Part shown: piece by piece, positions 43,014 through 55,042 of the stretch
Layout: every line of letters starts with the position of its first letter
How positions within the stretch are numbered: the stretch's first letter is position 1
Source of the DNA: Agelas oroides
Taxonomy: Eukaryota > Porifera > Demospongiae > Agelasida > Agelasidae
Reading direction: 5' to 3'
Length of the DNA: 64,000 nucleotides
Assembly (NCBI GenBank): GCA_949130485.1
Contig: OX422190.1
Coordinates: 5,618,861 to 5,682,860, forward strand
Position numbers and translations under genes: made by a program
Notes under the pieces: model-generated
What the model was told of the DNA's origin: nothing
Seen by the model: only the letters and a program-made list of their open reading frames with translations
The model's database searches: none

Positions 43014-44230
43014 CAAGACTTAAAAAACATTAAAAATGTAAAAAGATGTAGGGATGGCATGCCAAAAAGTATGCAAACAAGGTAGAGATGATGCATGAAA
43101 GCAAAGGTCTACATATTGGCAAAGCCCCATCCCTACATCTTTTTCACACTGCAGTTAGACAGTGCATGGGTAGTCTTTACTAGCAGTTCATGGCTGTAGC
43201 CTCATTCTCAGGCCATGCACTTTCTAGCTCCCACCACATGGCCTGGGAATGAGGCTAATATGAGCGTATAGATATGTGTGCCTTGTAGGTGGCTACCAAG
43301 GTTAGTGGTTTTATTGCCAACATACTACTTGTGGTGACAGTGGTACCCTTGTTATATGCCTCTGGTATAACCTAGACAGTGAGCTCGAGTGGGCTGCAGA
43401 CTGGTCATAGTAATCAGTGTGTAAAACTCAAGCACTCATGCACAGCGTTAATAACTGCATGGATGGGTGCAGATTCAGCTCTCGAGCACGCTGTCTAACT
43501 GCAGTGTGAAAAAGATGTAGGGATGGGGCTTTGCCAATATGTAGACCTTTGCTTTCATGCATCATCTCTACCTTGTTTGCATATTTTTTGGCATGCCATC
43601 CCTACATCTTTTTACATTCTTAATGTTTTTTAAGTCTTGTTTCTGTACTTTTTTGATATTAATCTCAGTTACAGTTAGACCTAAGCCTAAGAAGAATATT
43701 TCAAGTGTAACCACAACACCAGAACTTGAAGCGGCGTTGACAGTTTAGTAGTGATTCCAGTGTGATATCTGCCCTCCCTGGAGAAAAGTGTAATAATTAT
43801 GTGCAATATAGCCAGCTAGAACCTGATGAAGGGCCAACCACTCTCCGTACCAAACTTTGTGAAACCAATTTCATGATTCAGTTGTCAATCACATGACGAT
43901 TGACCAGCTGCAGCACAGAATACTATCATAGCTACTGACAACAGACCATCCTAGCTTTACAGTTCACTGAAGCTGTGAGTAGGCTAGTTTTAGTGTAGCT
44001 ACAAGTAGGCAGCTGAATGCAGCGCCTTACCTACGTGGTGTTCATAAGCCTTGCCCAATGCCACGGGGGAAAAAAACCGTGCCAACCATGCCTGCCCGCT
44101 CGCTTGTGTACTCTCGCTTCCAGACCAATGACCATGGTCTTCAGTCTGGGAACGAGACTTTGTGTGCGCATGCATACAAAATTAGAAAATGGTGTCCTTC
44201 GCAAAGGACAGCAGCCTCAGAGTGTTGTGA

Positions 44231-44302
44231 ATGGCTTTTGTTGACCAGGGTGAATTTGAAGCTATGAAGACGCTGAGTGGTTGGGAAGCTATCATCGTTT
44301 GA
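44231..44302 (+). pseudogene. Truncated copy of the MAFVDQ exon
   Basis: ATG and MAFVDQGEFEAMKTLSGWEA match the 26947 copy. A deletion then replaces the rest with IIV and a stop, removing the splice donor. Confidence 0.6.
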
Positions 44303-44321
44303 CAAGTGGTCTGAACAAAGA

Positions 44322-44982
44322 TAGGGGTCCCAACAAAAAATCCAAGAACGAACAAACTTGACTCAAGTATGCTGAAATCCAAAAACCAAGTGACCTTGTT
44401 TGTAAACTACAGTTACAATAATTTCTATGACTTTCGTTCTTCCGAAAATAAATAAAGCAAACAGAAGGTTATTTGCCAAAATATGGCCATTATAGGATTT
44501 TGATTTTATATGGGGGGTTATATATGAACATACCTTTAACAGATATCCACGCGAGTGGTCCAGCTATTTTAATACTCTACAAATAATCAATTGCACTGGT
44601 GCTTGCTAAATTTACTTGTCAAAAGTCACTTCAAACCATCAATTGTTCTTCTATGGGAGAAATGTATTGCAACATTAAATAACAGCTAATATAGTCTCTT
44701 AACAGCTATAAACTTGAGTGGTCCAGGCATTTTTGCACAAGATACATCAAGTGAAATCCATCAGTACCACTAGTTTCGTAGCGAAGTTTCAAAAGTCACT
44801 TGAACCGAATTGCGTCCAATTTTTGACACTTTAACCCTTTCAAGTCTAAGACGAATTGACTGAAAATAGCTTTGCAGCACCAACTTTTATAGTCCGGTTT
44901 TTATATATCTCAGATAGATAGTTAGTTCTAGTACAACAAATTTGAAATCGGAGCGCCTTCAATTTTTTCGTAGGGAGCCCTA
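44322..44982. mobile_element. Non-autonomous TIR element inserted in D2
   Basis: The left end TAGGGGTCCCAACAAAAAAT resembles the inverted right end TAGGGCTCCCTACGAAAAAA. A 7-bp repeat ACAAAGA flanks it (44315-44321 and 44983-44989). Copy D1 keeps the empty site (GGAACAAAGAAAG at about 27100). No coding region is present. Confidence 0.75.
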
Positions 44983-45251
44983 ACAAAGAAAGAAGACGAA
45001 AAATGGTACTTTTGCTACCGCACACTTTTGTGTTTAGCTGTCTTCCCCGCGTGGCTTTTGGCCACTTATATGAGTCTTGCTGATCACAAAGGCACTCAAA
45101 GAGGATGTCTGGGCTCTTAAATAAGCTTTTAGCGCGTTTGTGGTGAAGTTATACGGCTTTTGCTTAAGTATTGCATATATTGCGCGTCGGCGCCATCCCT
45201 ACATAGAGAGTCTACCGACTCTCTGATAGAGAGTCTACCAACTCTCTGATA

Positions 45252-46128
45252 AAGCGTCGAATATGGTGCTGCCCTCTGAGAAAGTGACGCTCACCCGGAG
45301 CAGTTCCACACCGAAAAATCCATGTTTACTTCATGGATTCATACTATGATCTTGATACTCAGTGAGAGCTTACTTGCCATCAAACTAAATCTAATTATGA
45401 CTCATTCTTGGTCACGCCCACATCCATTGTTTAGGTGAAGAGAAAAAGTGCCATTGGAAAGACTGCAAAACCGGAGCAGTTTCCCCTAGTACTAGGGTCT
45501 CTACTTTTGCTACGGCTAGGAGCAACAACAGAAGTAACTAGATCTCACTGCGGACCCAGAAATGCCTACTTGTCAAATATATAAGAGTTCGTGTCTTACC
45601 GATTCAGGAAATTAGCCGTTTTCAATGACAAAATCACACCATAGCTCTTTCAAATCTTCATCCTTCGCATTCCCCCATGAGATTCTGTAAGAACTTGAGG
45701 TGGTGAAACTAACCAAGTGGGGTTAACACTGCCTCAAAGTTTTTAATACAGTAGTCATGCTTTAATGCATCTGAGGTTTAGCCTCGTTCCCAGGCCCCGC
45801 CCAGATTGTGTTCAAGTGTAACACAGTGTAAAAAGTGTTCAATAGCTGTTATTAGTCTCGTTTCCAGGCTCTTATGAGGCTAAACTGTCACAGTATAGTA
45901 TGCTTGTTAGCTAGGTGTTTATGGTCCTCAGCCTGCACCTTTCGACTTGAGTAGTTATCAAATATTTTGCCTGGCTGAGTTCATCTTGCAAGAACGCCAT
46001 ACTCCTCTCTGGAGTGAAGGGACAAAGCTAGCTTGATTGATTGGTGGGGAAGCTCCTTCTCTGTACTCTTTGTAGATGAAACCCTGGCTTGCTGTCTCAT
46101 GCCGTACATATGCAGTTCTGATGCCATT
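45252..46128. other. Stretch without a confident gene
   Basis: An inverted TAGCCTCGTTCCCAGG half and a diverged partner (CGTTTCCAGG...GAGGCTAA) at about 45780-45894 look like a decayed micro-MITE. No gene was recognised. Confidence 0.35.
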
Positions 46129-46296
46129 TTATGTACCTGTGTATTCCTCTCCACCACCACCCTCCATATCGAAACCATCCTCCTCAATATCGCCCTCCAT
46201 ATCGGTATCGTCCTCTCCACTACCGCCCTCTGGGTAAGTATCGTCTTTTGGACCACCTTCTGGATGAGTAAGCTGCTTCTCCACTGTGAATACCAT
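46129..46296 (-). CDS. Small acidic ORF or first exon
   Basis: From ATG at 46296 the frame encodes 55 residues: MVFTVEKQLTHPEGGPKDDT, then repeated Asp/Glu/Gly/Met segments (GEDDTDMEGDIEEDG, EGGGGEEY). The last codons contain CACAG|GTACAT, a possible donor. The acidic segments come from short near-repeats in the DNA (CTCCATATCG twice). It could be a first exon; a frame on the other strand is likewise open. Product unknown. Confidence 0.3.
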   Translation of the reverse strand: MVFTVEKQLTHPEGGPKDDTYPEGGSGEDDTDMEGDIEEDGFDMEGGGGEEYTGT

Positions 46297-46713
46297 CCAC
46301 TTAAAAGTGTCTTCGCTGCAAAAAGCGATCTTTCCGAATGAAAAGCGCCCTCTGTGGAACCGTTCTTACACGTAAAAACCGTTTTCTTTTAGCGCCCTCG
46401 CAAGATAAACTCGTAGTATTGTGATCACTGGAATAAGTGTGCGTCTATTTTGGCACTAATAACTCTCCATAGTAGTGTAGTTGTTTCGCTCTTTTGCTGT
46501 GCGGTATTATATATGCTATGTCACACTATCAATGGCGTGGATGCGTATTACGCGTTCCCCTCCCGCTATTGCTTGAACACATGTTCAACAGTGGATAATA
46601 CGTGCGTGCAAGAACAGTAGATATACCAGGCTTTTTCTCCCCACCCACCAAGAGCCTGGGTATGGGGGCAGTTAGGAACCTCTAGTTAGAAGTTGTTTCT
46701 CTATTTTTTGCAG
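46297..46713. other. Upstream region of the CCP gene
   Basis: The first exon with the start codon of the CCP gene should lie here or further upstream, but no convincing ATG-donor pair was identified. The region ends in a pyrimidine-rich acceptor (CTCTATTTTTTGCAG). Confidence 0.35.
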
Positions 46714-46774
46714 GTATACCTTGTGGTGGTTCTACTCCTGACCTTTGACCTTCTAACCTGTGTTCACTCTCAAG
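46714..46774 (+). CDS. Signal-peptide exon of the CCP receptor gene
   Basis: A strong acceptor (CTATTTTTTGCAG) precedes 61 bp encoding VYLVVVLLLTFDLLTCVHSQ. This hydrophobic core with a small polar end is typical of a signal peptide. It is followed by G|GTATGT, a consensus donor in phase 1. The phase matches the CCP exon at 51071 and the stalk exon at 57618, supporting one gene. The exon with the start codon is not identified. The intron to 51071 contains family-E repeats and CATG-rich sequence. Confidence 0.5.
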
Positions 46775-46849
46775 GTATGTTTTACCATATCCCTAGGGGA
46801 TTTATACTCAGGATGAGAAGTTGTATCATGCTGGATAAATTCAAGCTTG

Positions 46850-49280
46850 CTTGTAACCATGCGCACCTGAAAAAAATGCCATGTATGTTCAAGGCATGTT
46901 ACATGCACTTTACCAGCAACTTTAGGCAACAGAAGTTTGCATGTTACATGCACTTTCCATGCACGCTAACATGCGACTACATGCATGTGTCCTACCTGGG
47001 GACGTTTTTTAGGCAAGTTCCATGTATGAACATGCACAATTCATGTCATGTGCATGTTACTTGCTTGGCTGCATGTTGCTATAGCTACATGAAACATGCA
47101 CAATTGCACAATTAATAAGAGAAATTAGGAGTGACTACTATTACATTCCTGGCTTTAAGAAATGTGATCTTGAGTACATTGTGAACTATATTAGCACCCT
47201 TTAGCTAGCTGAGTCTCTTTGTATCATTAATTTAATTTAGCATCTTTTGCGCCTTTCTCTTGGCGTGTGTCTAATAATAATAATAATAATAGTATGTGCA
47301 TGTTACATGCATGGTATATGCCTGTTACATGCATGTACGTTGCCTGGTTCTTCATACCAGTTACATGCATGTATCCAACTGTAGTTCACACAAATAAAAT
47401 GCGTCCAAATATAATAACGCATGGTACATGAATGTATATCTCTGTAAGAGCACACAATATGCAGTCACAATGACAGGAACTTCATTGTCCATATTACTTC
47501 TTGGTTTCAGTCAACTGCAGTACCTGTGTATGATGGAAATAAGCGAAAAGTGTCACAGTGGCATACTGAGAATTCATGTGGCATACTGAGGATTTATTAA
47601 CTCCATACCACTAGGCTAATGAACATGCGTGCATGAAAAACCTTTGACAGCTGTGTGCATACACTCACCAAGGATGATTTGCTGGGCGCATCAACAAAAG
47701 AAGCCCTAGAGAAGTGGGCAGGCTCTACAAAATCTTTTTCTCCACCCACTCAGTGTCCACTGTGCTTCTGGCGCCGACATCTCTCGGGCATAGCTAGCAA
47801 GTGGTTTGACTTTGAAAAACTAACAAACAGACTTTGGAAGGTAAAAAGAACAGCTGCTTATTTCAGCGTGTGCCACAAAACATGTCACGCAATTGATATA
47901 CGCATTGGTGATTGGCTAAATTATAATGCGTGCGTACGCACTCCCGTGCGTGCAACGAACATCGCTGTTACGTCTATGTGCTATGCCTAGTCTATGGCCA
48001 CACTTACAAACATCTAGCTACATGTAGCCTGGAGCTAGCACATCAAACACTCACGAAATTATTGACAGTACATGCAGGCATGTATGTGAATACTGCGACA
48101 CAGCGCTTACTGTATGCGCTAAGTAGTGGGCGGAGCCAAGATCAGGGAGGCACTACATAGTCTCACCCACTTACGCAGTGGCAGCTTGAACCCTGAGAAG
48201 GAAAGGGCTAGTGGTGACCATGTCCCAAAAGAAGCAGTAATGAAAGTTAGCTAAGGAATACAGTGTGTTGTATGCCGTATGTGCAGTATTGTGTATGCCC
48301 AACTTGATGTCTTCTTTCCAGTTGTCTCCTAGGGTTGGATGCACATGGACAGTATGTGTTTTGAATGCTAGTAGTATAGTTTCACAGTTGCACCTCATGA
48401 TGACTGTATAAGTACATGATAATGAAAGGCATGTGTCACATTGCAGCATGCACACATGTGAGGGATCCTGAAACATGCTGGTCAGAACATGCATGGTCAG
48501 AACATGCATGTTAGATGCTACCCAAAATTTGAATGAAACGTGTATATTATGCAAGTTTCTTACACGTTGTGAATGTAACATGCATAGTGGTCCAGAAACA
48601 TGAGTAGTGGTCATTGGGCGAGCCTGAGCGAGTCCCATGCACACTAGCGGGACTGCATTGCACACATGTGTGTGTATGCTTGGACCGACCACTTACTGTA
48701 AATTTCAAATGAGTGCATTCAAATATTCCTTTGTCAATGTGTATGTGTACGTACTTCAGCTGAGTTGAGCAGGCTATACTGCCAAACTGTAGCGTCTCGG
48801 CGTGAAAGAGACCGGGAGCAAAGATGACTCAAGTTGAATGCATTTGCAGCATGCACGGCACCTTACTTCCAGATATTAATGTCTATGCTATATCTGGTGG
48901 CTGTGTGAGGCATGTCACCGTAGAATGCACGGTGGTGGAGTTTTCTTTAGCAGTAAGCGTTGTGCATGAACGACAGCTTGACTGCACATATACAGCAGAT
49001 ATTTCCCTGCTAGCTCATGGTTTCAATGTGAAGCTTAGCCCATGCCCGTAGTAACTGCTCCACCTGGACAAACAGCTGCATCATCAGCATGTGTGGACGT
49101 GGACCTTTTATGTAATCTGCTACTCGCTCAGCCTTGCCCCAGGATGATGCAGCATCCCCTAGTATGCATGTTGTACACTGTGCATGAAACATGCATGAAA
49201 CATGCATGTGTCATGCAAGTACCAGGTAGACATGCCTAAAAATGTTAGTAACATGCCTTGAACATGCATAGAATTTTTCA
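46850..49280. repeat. ACATGCATG-rich intronic region
   Basis: Words such as TACATGCATG, ACATGCA and CATGCAC recur dozens of times at 46850-47350, 48470-48600 and 49160-49280 without a fixed period. A TAATAATAA microsatellite lies at 47273-47291. Frames here are chance. Confidence 0.6.
48613..49142. repeat. Family E element, copy 2
   Basis: ATTGGGCGAGCCTGAGCGAG at the left and CTCGCTCAGCCTTGCCCCAG at the right are inverted. Internal homology with copy 1 includes AAATTTCAAATGAGTGCATT and GAGCAAAGATGACTCAAGTT. Confidence 0.6.
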
Positions 49281-49940
49281 GTGCAGCCTATTTATGTACC
49301 TAGGTAGCATTCCAATTTAAATTCTTACTGTAAAACTTACGTATAATTTACAATAGTTCCAGACATTCGTTACCAATTGTACACAAATCCTGTTATACTT
49401 AATTCCACACTAAAATTTTTTACATGTATAATTTCAGTGCAAGTTTATATTGGACAGGAGGGCTTTTGTAGAATACATTGCAGGCAGTTAAGCCTTTAGA
49501 GGAGACATCAGCTCAGCTGACAGTACCATTTTGTGGCTTCTCAATCAGCAGTGATGTTCAGCAAAGAATTGCATGTAATTTGTTTGTGTTTCCAGTCTCT
49601 GAAACTAGGGCAGGCTAAGGTACTGAGCATCAGAGTATGAGCAGCTGTTTCAACATAGACAGGTTGCCAACAAGAGTAACGGTACATGTAAGAAAGCTTA
49701 TCTTGCCTTTGTTTTATACTTACCTGGTGTAATGCTACCGCTGTGAGTTATATACTGTAGGCCCATTCTCTCCAGCAGCAAGGCTAAAAGTGTCATTCAA
49801 CAAGAAAACAGATTGCTCTACAAAGCTGTGACTTGCACGTTTTCCAAGTGGCTACCTTGGTGATGGCCCTAACCCTTGCATCCCACCCCTTTCTGCCTAG
49901 GATAACAATCTTTACAAACTAGTCAGATGATTCATCATCG

Positions 49941-50574
49941 TGGGGTGAGCCTGAGCGAGCAGTAAACTGCTGGTTTAGATAATTTGTTGTGGCACACAGC
50001 AGGGTTTACTGTCACATGAGCATAATAGGCCAATTAAATGTGATGATGCACAAGTAGATAAGCTATAAGCCCTCACCATGCGGAGATAGCTATAGGTATC
50101 CATATATTATGCCAACAAATTACAGCCATTTCTCCAGCCAGGGCAGCTACTGTGGCTGCACATGCATGGACTAAGCTTTACACTGAAATCATAAGCTGAA
50201 TTTCTGGTGTTTTTGAGTGCCGTTTATGCATGGCCCTTACCTGAAGTGACCTCTACTCTGACCTTCATGACATATTAAATTTGTACTCCCTGTGAGCAGG
50301 CTGCCTTTGATGATCTGTAGTAGCACAAACCAGAGGTAAGTTGTCATGCGTGCTTCAACTTCAGTCATCTCCGCTTCAGGTCGCCGATGCTGTACTCTGG
50401 CAATAGCCCTTCACCTATCGAGCGCACACGGTCTCAATATTCATAAATTTAAATGCGCTCAATTCAAATTTACGGTATATGGCCGCAAGCAAGCAAACAA
50501 ACAAATAAGCATACACACACACACGTGCGCAATGCAGTCCCGCTAGTGTGGGGCTCACTCAGGCTCGCCCCAAT
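49941..50574. repeat. Family E element, copy 3 (reversed)
   Basis: TGGGGTGAGCCTGAGCGAG at the left, and CTCACTCAGGCTCGCCCCAA at the right. The right part (GCAATGCAGTCCCGCTAGTG) is the inverse of the start of copy 2. Confidence 0.6.
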
Positions 50575-51070
50575 AACTATCAGGACATACCCCCAAAGTA
50601 GGCAAGCTGTACTAACTATCATGCCATAGGGCATGATAGAGATTGCTATGTGCAGTTTGAGTGCAGCTGTCAGCAGCTATATCATGTTGAGAAATTAATA
50701 TAGGCCCCAAAGAGTTGTGACAAACTTGAGTGAAGCCCACACTAGCATGCTGAATGGTGGATTTTGTCTGAGATACATTATCCATATGTGACCTAATAAT
50801 TGCCATTTAGTCCATGAGGAAGACCACATTGTGGCCCATCTAGTACTACTCATAGTTTACCGTGTACCTAGCTTTTCAAGACTTGGATAAGGGAGGTCTC
50901 ATTTCTTCCATGTGGACATGTGCACAGAAACACAACACAACTGTCCTGTGTTCAATATGGCAATTGAGGTGTGTGTTATTTGTTCTTTTGAACTCTAGTT
51001 GATGTATCAAGTAACATACAGTCATGTAGATTTACATGATGTAGTATACTTTTGACAATTGCTGTTGCAG

Positions 51071-51241
51071 ACTGTGGCAGTTTGACTGATCCAGCCAATG
51101 GCGGTGTTACTCTCACTGCTAGAACATCATCCGGACAGACAGCCACCTACAGTTGTAACACAGGCTACAACCTGGTGGGAGGCGGTACTCGCACTTGTCA
51201 AGCAAATGGAATGTGGAGTGGGAGTGCACCTACCTGTCAAG
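51071..51241 (+). CDS. Sushi/CCP domain exon
   Basis: One 171-bp exon encodes a complete CCP module of 57 residues. It has four cysteines in order (DCGSL, YSCNTGY, RTCQANG, APTCQG), the NGG turn, and the late Trp (NGMWSGSAP). The acceptor TTGCAG|AC and donor AAG|GTGTGA are both phase 1, the usual symmetric setting for shuffled extracellular modules. It would act outside the cell in ligand or self/non-self recognition, as CCP domains do generally. A second, broken CCP exon follows. Confidence 0.85.
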
Positions 51242-51521
51242 GTGTGAATGTTTATAAGTTAACCCATTAATCACTAATGATGCCATTTGGCGTCGTCTGA
51301 TCGATTTGGCTGCATGTTATCAGTTGTTTTGAAGATGTGGCGAAAAGTGTGGGGTAGGGGGAGGTGGGCGGGTTTCAGCACGGGGTGCCATGCACATGGC
51401 AGCTGTAGAATATGGCAATTGAGGTGTGCGGCATCCACTGTACTAGTTGATGTATCAAGTAACATAGATTTACATGGCAATGGCACTATTTTCATATGTG
51501 CATATACACAAGAAACATAAC

Positions 51522-51565
51522 AACCTCGTGGAAAACAGTACCCGCACTTGTCAAGCTACAGGAGA
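51522..51565 (+). pseudogene. Left part of a second CCP exon, cut by a transposon
   Basis: NLVENSTRTCQATG matches the second half of the first CCP (NLVGGGTRTCQANG) and ends at the GAGA target site. Its own 5' part is already missing: the sequence before it is intron-like and copied from the region before the first CCP exon. The right part is at 56770-56802. Confidence 0.8.
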
Positions 51566-52020
51566 CAGCCGTTTCGCCAGCGTACAACTTCCGCCAATTT
51601 TAATTTAGCCATGCCCACTCGTTTTGAGTCACCAAACGAACGCCTGAAATGAGTGAGATTCTTCGTGCGACTGTGATGTACTATATCTCGGTGGTGGCGC
51701 CACTCACTGCTGCTTTACACGCAGGGCATATGAAGGCGGCTTTCTACAGTCCAACAAAGCAGGTACAATTTTGCTACCCACCTCATAGTTGATACCATCG
51801 CTGATCTCGTACAGCTCCTATGAATCACAGCTAAAAAACATAGTGTAAACTGTCCTCTCCAACAGCGTTTCGCCAGCTGCATTCAAGTCAAAATTTTGCA
51901 TACTGACAGTAGATTGTTAGCTCAATTCTCATCCTCGGAATGAAGTTGTTCTGGCCATTCTTCTGGTCGTTTCGTCCGCTCAAATTTGACCCCAAAATTA
52001 TCACACATGAACCACATAAA

Positions 52021-52087
52021 TAGCCTTGTTCCCAGCCTCCTCCCCCAGCTTTTCAGTTAATGTTACAGGAGCCTGGGAATGAGGCTA
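52021..52087. mobile_element. Micro-MITE (67 bp)
   Basis: TAGCCTTGTTCCCAG and inverted TAGCCTCATTCCCAGG form the ends. The flanking 9-mers CCACATAAA and CTACATCAA agree at 7 of 9. It belongs to the same family as 35913-36000. Confidence 0.7.
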
Positions 52088-54092
52088 CTACATCAATACA
52101 AGCAAAGCAAAACAAAAATCCAACAAAAATCCACCTATTTGTATAAGCATAGACAGTAGAGTGACATCTATGGTATAAGATAGTGTGCTGTTGTGGGTAT
52201 CAGAAGTTCAGCAGTAATGCAAACTAGTATTCTAGTATACAACAATTCAATGCAAAGCCTGTGGGCACTGGTTATTCATCAAAGACGGAAGCAGTCTCCC
52301 TACAGAGAGAAGTAAGTGAACAGAAGCAAGATTAAAACACATTATTATATATTGCAAAGCATCAGTGGCTGGTCCAGTTTTGGCTAGATGACTTTTCCTG
52401 CAAAGGTTTATCATCAAAGCCTCACCACGCTACCAATGGTGGCAAGAGGGCATGCAACTAGTATACAGTGGAACCCCGCTTAATGGACATCCCTCAACAG
52501 TGGACACCCACGATATAACGGGCAATTCCGAAAGTCCCGACTGTTCTTCCATTCACTTCAATACTTAAGCAACCCCTGAATAGCGGACACCCCGCTACTC
52601 CGTATAACAGACAGCTTTCGCGCCCCCAATCGTATGCAAACATTACTTAACGACCCCGATTTAGTGGACACTTGTCGACCTTTTCAGCAATATTGTCCAT
52701 CACACTGCTGGAGCTAACAACTTGACATTAGATTAGCGCTGTTACTCATAGTACTAGCCTCTGCTTAGCCTTCCCCGACAGCATATAGCAAGAGAAAGCT
52801 CAGAAAACCCAGCCACATTGTGCTCTATTAGGCATACTACGCCGGAAATATACCGGAAGCCGCTGACTTAGGGACACCTCGCTATAAGCGACAAAATGTT
52901 GGTTCCAAATTGTGGTAACGTGGCCACAGAGTTCAATGGAGCAAGATACTGTTGAACTGACAAGAGCTTACAGCAATGCAAGTTTACATAGATACAGGAA
53001 GTAGCCAAAACAGGAAATGGGTAAAATACCATGTGGAATGTTTTAGGCATGCATGCATAATATAAAAGTCACAAAAAAGTTTGCCAAACGCAAACAAGCA
53101 CATGTAGGGATGAAATCCTCAAAAACCAACCAAACAAGACGAGAACGACACCACAATACTTTTACACCATCCCTACATCTTGTGCCATTTTGCCAAAACT
53201 GTGTGTTTGTATTTGTTTTTTAGTTGTGTGTAGAAGAGGGTTGTCTTGTAGATGGAAGGGTGTGGCGTGGGTGTGTTGTGCATAGTGAGTATGTTGTGTT
53301 GTTGGTGGTTGCTACTGAGTGTAGCAGGTATGGTCCAAGTTGTGTGTAGAAGGTGTGGAGTGAGTGAGGAGTGGTGAGTGTGTGTGTTATGTTGGAATGT
53401 GCATTATGTTGTTAAGTTTTATGCCTGTTTAGCATGATAGATATGGGTTGTCTTGTATACAGGTGGCTGTGAAGTGAGTAGTGGTAATTTTGTAATGCTT
53501 TGTGAAGGATGGGTTATTTTGTGAGATAGTTGAATGGAGTGAAGTACTATGTTTGTTTGTGGTTGGTGTGGGCTAATAAGTACAAATGTAGAGGGTTTTG
53601 TGTTGTGTACAGGTGGCAAAATGGCACAAGATGTAGGGATGGTGTAAAAGTATTGTGGTGTCGTTCTCGTCTTGTTTGGTTGGTTTTTGAGGATTTCATC
53701 CCTACATGTGCTTGTTTGCGTTTGGCAAACTTTTTTGTGACTCGTTTCTGTTGTTTTTTTTTTGTTGTTGTGTAACCACACCCCAAGTGAAATGACTTGT
53801 TATGTAGTTTATTGTTGATGTTGATGGATTTCTGGAGGATGTTAGCTGTTTGCACTTATCCACTTGACAATGGAATCATGGGTGTAACTGTTGTCTAATT
53901 GGGTATGTGCATGTGTGTGTGAGTGGTTGTTCTAAGGCACTGTGGTATATACATGACTGTCTACCTGTTCTGTTGTATGACAGGGTTGTAACACTGTATG
54001 TTGTGTATTGTCCAAGGAACAGTTTCTATAGCTGGTTATACATTGTGGGCAGGTGTGTGTAGGTTGTGTATGGTGGGTGGCAGGTACATAGG

Positions 54093-54254
54093 TCATAAAG
54101 AGGTAAGGCATAACTGTGGTAAAGGAACCCTTGGAGAGTAAGAGTGTTTTTCCGGGTTCTTCCAGTACTTGTTACGGGACGCTTGCCTTTTGCTTTCTTT
54201 GTTTCGCAGATAGTTCTGCTTATCCCGCGCCCGTTTCTTGTGGACGTTACGCAT
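54093..54254 (-). CDS. 5' part of the Lys/Arg-rich repeat protein, truncated
   Basis: ATG starts MRNVHKKRARDKQNYLRN and continues KESKRQASRNKYWKNPEK in one frame, aligning with the broken copy at 38395. It then changes into unrelated HSYSPRVPLPQL and stops, so the tandem repeats are lost. The DNA identity with C1 up to that point confirms common origin. Confidence 0.5.
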   Translation of the reverse strand: MRNVHKKRARDKQNYLRNKESKRQASRNKYWKNPEKHSYSPRVPLPQLCLTSL

Positions 54255-54626
54255 ACTGCGTTCCTTGTCAAATCCAGCACAAGTACGTCAACTGCTGTAT
54301 GAAAGTAGCAACATATGCAATCGTTTGGGAATCAATCGATCGTCAAGTTCTCTACGGAAGTAGAATAACCGCAGCTGCATGCCAACTTCACGTGCTGTAG
54401 CTGTTGAACTTCTGTTGACGTAATCGCTATGAATATTCTATTCTAACAAAATGGCGTATAGCAGCAAGCATAAGCGTGGGGTTACCTGAGAATCGCCGAT
54501 TAATTCGACTTCTTTCTTTGAGAACGATGAGTGGTGGGTACAATACCCAGTAATTTATGCTGATCTTTCGCGTTTGAATCGTTGTAATAGCTTCAGCCGT
54601 TGTCGTGCTATCGTGGTGAGCAAAAG

Positions 54627-54629
54627 AAG

Positions 54630-54660
<31 letters not shown>
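54627..54660 (+). repeat. GAA/AAG microsatellite
   Basis: About eleven AAG units lie within C2. C1 has a short, interrupted CTTCTT run at the matching place (38034-38053). Confidence 0.9.
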
Positions 54661-55042
54661 CAGAAGATAGACGATTTGCCTTTTTTAGCGACTTGACTGT
54701 CAGGTACTTAGCGATGCTTTCCAGCAAATTTAACGATCCTGTTGCCCATGGAAGCACTCGATAATGTCTGATATGGCTCATGGAGGCCGTTGACTTATCT
54801 AACGCGGACATTTCGAGCGTGTCATTTGTGCACTTTGAATGTGGCCGCCATTTTTTTTCGGGGTCATCCCTACATATGGCGTACTACCGTACGCCATGAT
54901 AAATGAGTCAATGTTCTGAGTTCAGGTAGTGCACTATGACACAAATGGTGTCCGTTATAGGTTCCACTGTATGTATATATGAATAATGACAGTGTGACTT
55001 TGTGGTACTGGTGACTGGCACCTGCCTGCTAATTATAGTCTG

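Larger units (their letters stand above)
43014..45251 (+). mobile_element. Composite foldback/hairpin element, copy D2
   Basis: This is homologous to D1 from CAAGACTT through the foldback (43014-43639), the promoter-exon region, and the end with CATCCCTACAT, stem AGAGAGTC, loop TACC and GATA (45194-45228). Here the hairpin-GATA is repeated once more (45228-45251) with one stem mismatch. About 70 bp around the exon donor are deleted and a TIR element has inserted at 44322-44982. Confidence 0.7.
53066..54901 (+). mobile_element. Composite foldback/hairpin element, copy C2
   Basis: The foldback 53066-53742 has arms with TGTAGGGATG and CATCCCTACA 65 bp apart (53103/53168 and 53632/53697). About 1.1 kb later the unit ends with CATCCCTACAT, stem ATGGCGTAC, loop TACC, paired stem and GATA (54865-54901). 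It is the same as C1 in inverse orientation. The antisense ORF 54093-54254 lies between. Frames inside the foldback (53419-53855) are arm sequence. Confidence 0.7.
52466..54969. mobile_element. Tigger/pogo-like non-autonomous element
   Basis: The ends CAGTGGAACC...GGACA and the inverse (TGTCCGTTATAGGTTCCACTG in part) are flanked by TA on both sides, as in pogo/Tigger elements. Internal GTGGACA and GCGGACACC motifs near the left end repeat the end motif. No transposase is left. The interior is occupied by composite element C2. Confidence 0.75.

Noticed and set aside
46693..47115. 140-codon frame continuing past the signal-peptide exon
   Set aside because: The frame beyond 46774 runs into CATG-rich intron sequence; the consensus donor at 46775 and the phase match favour splicing.
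53419..53855. Frames of 120 and 102 codons
   Set aside because: They run along the foldback arm and T/G-rich spacer of composite element C2 with no protein features.
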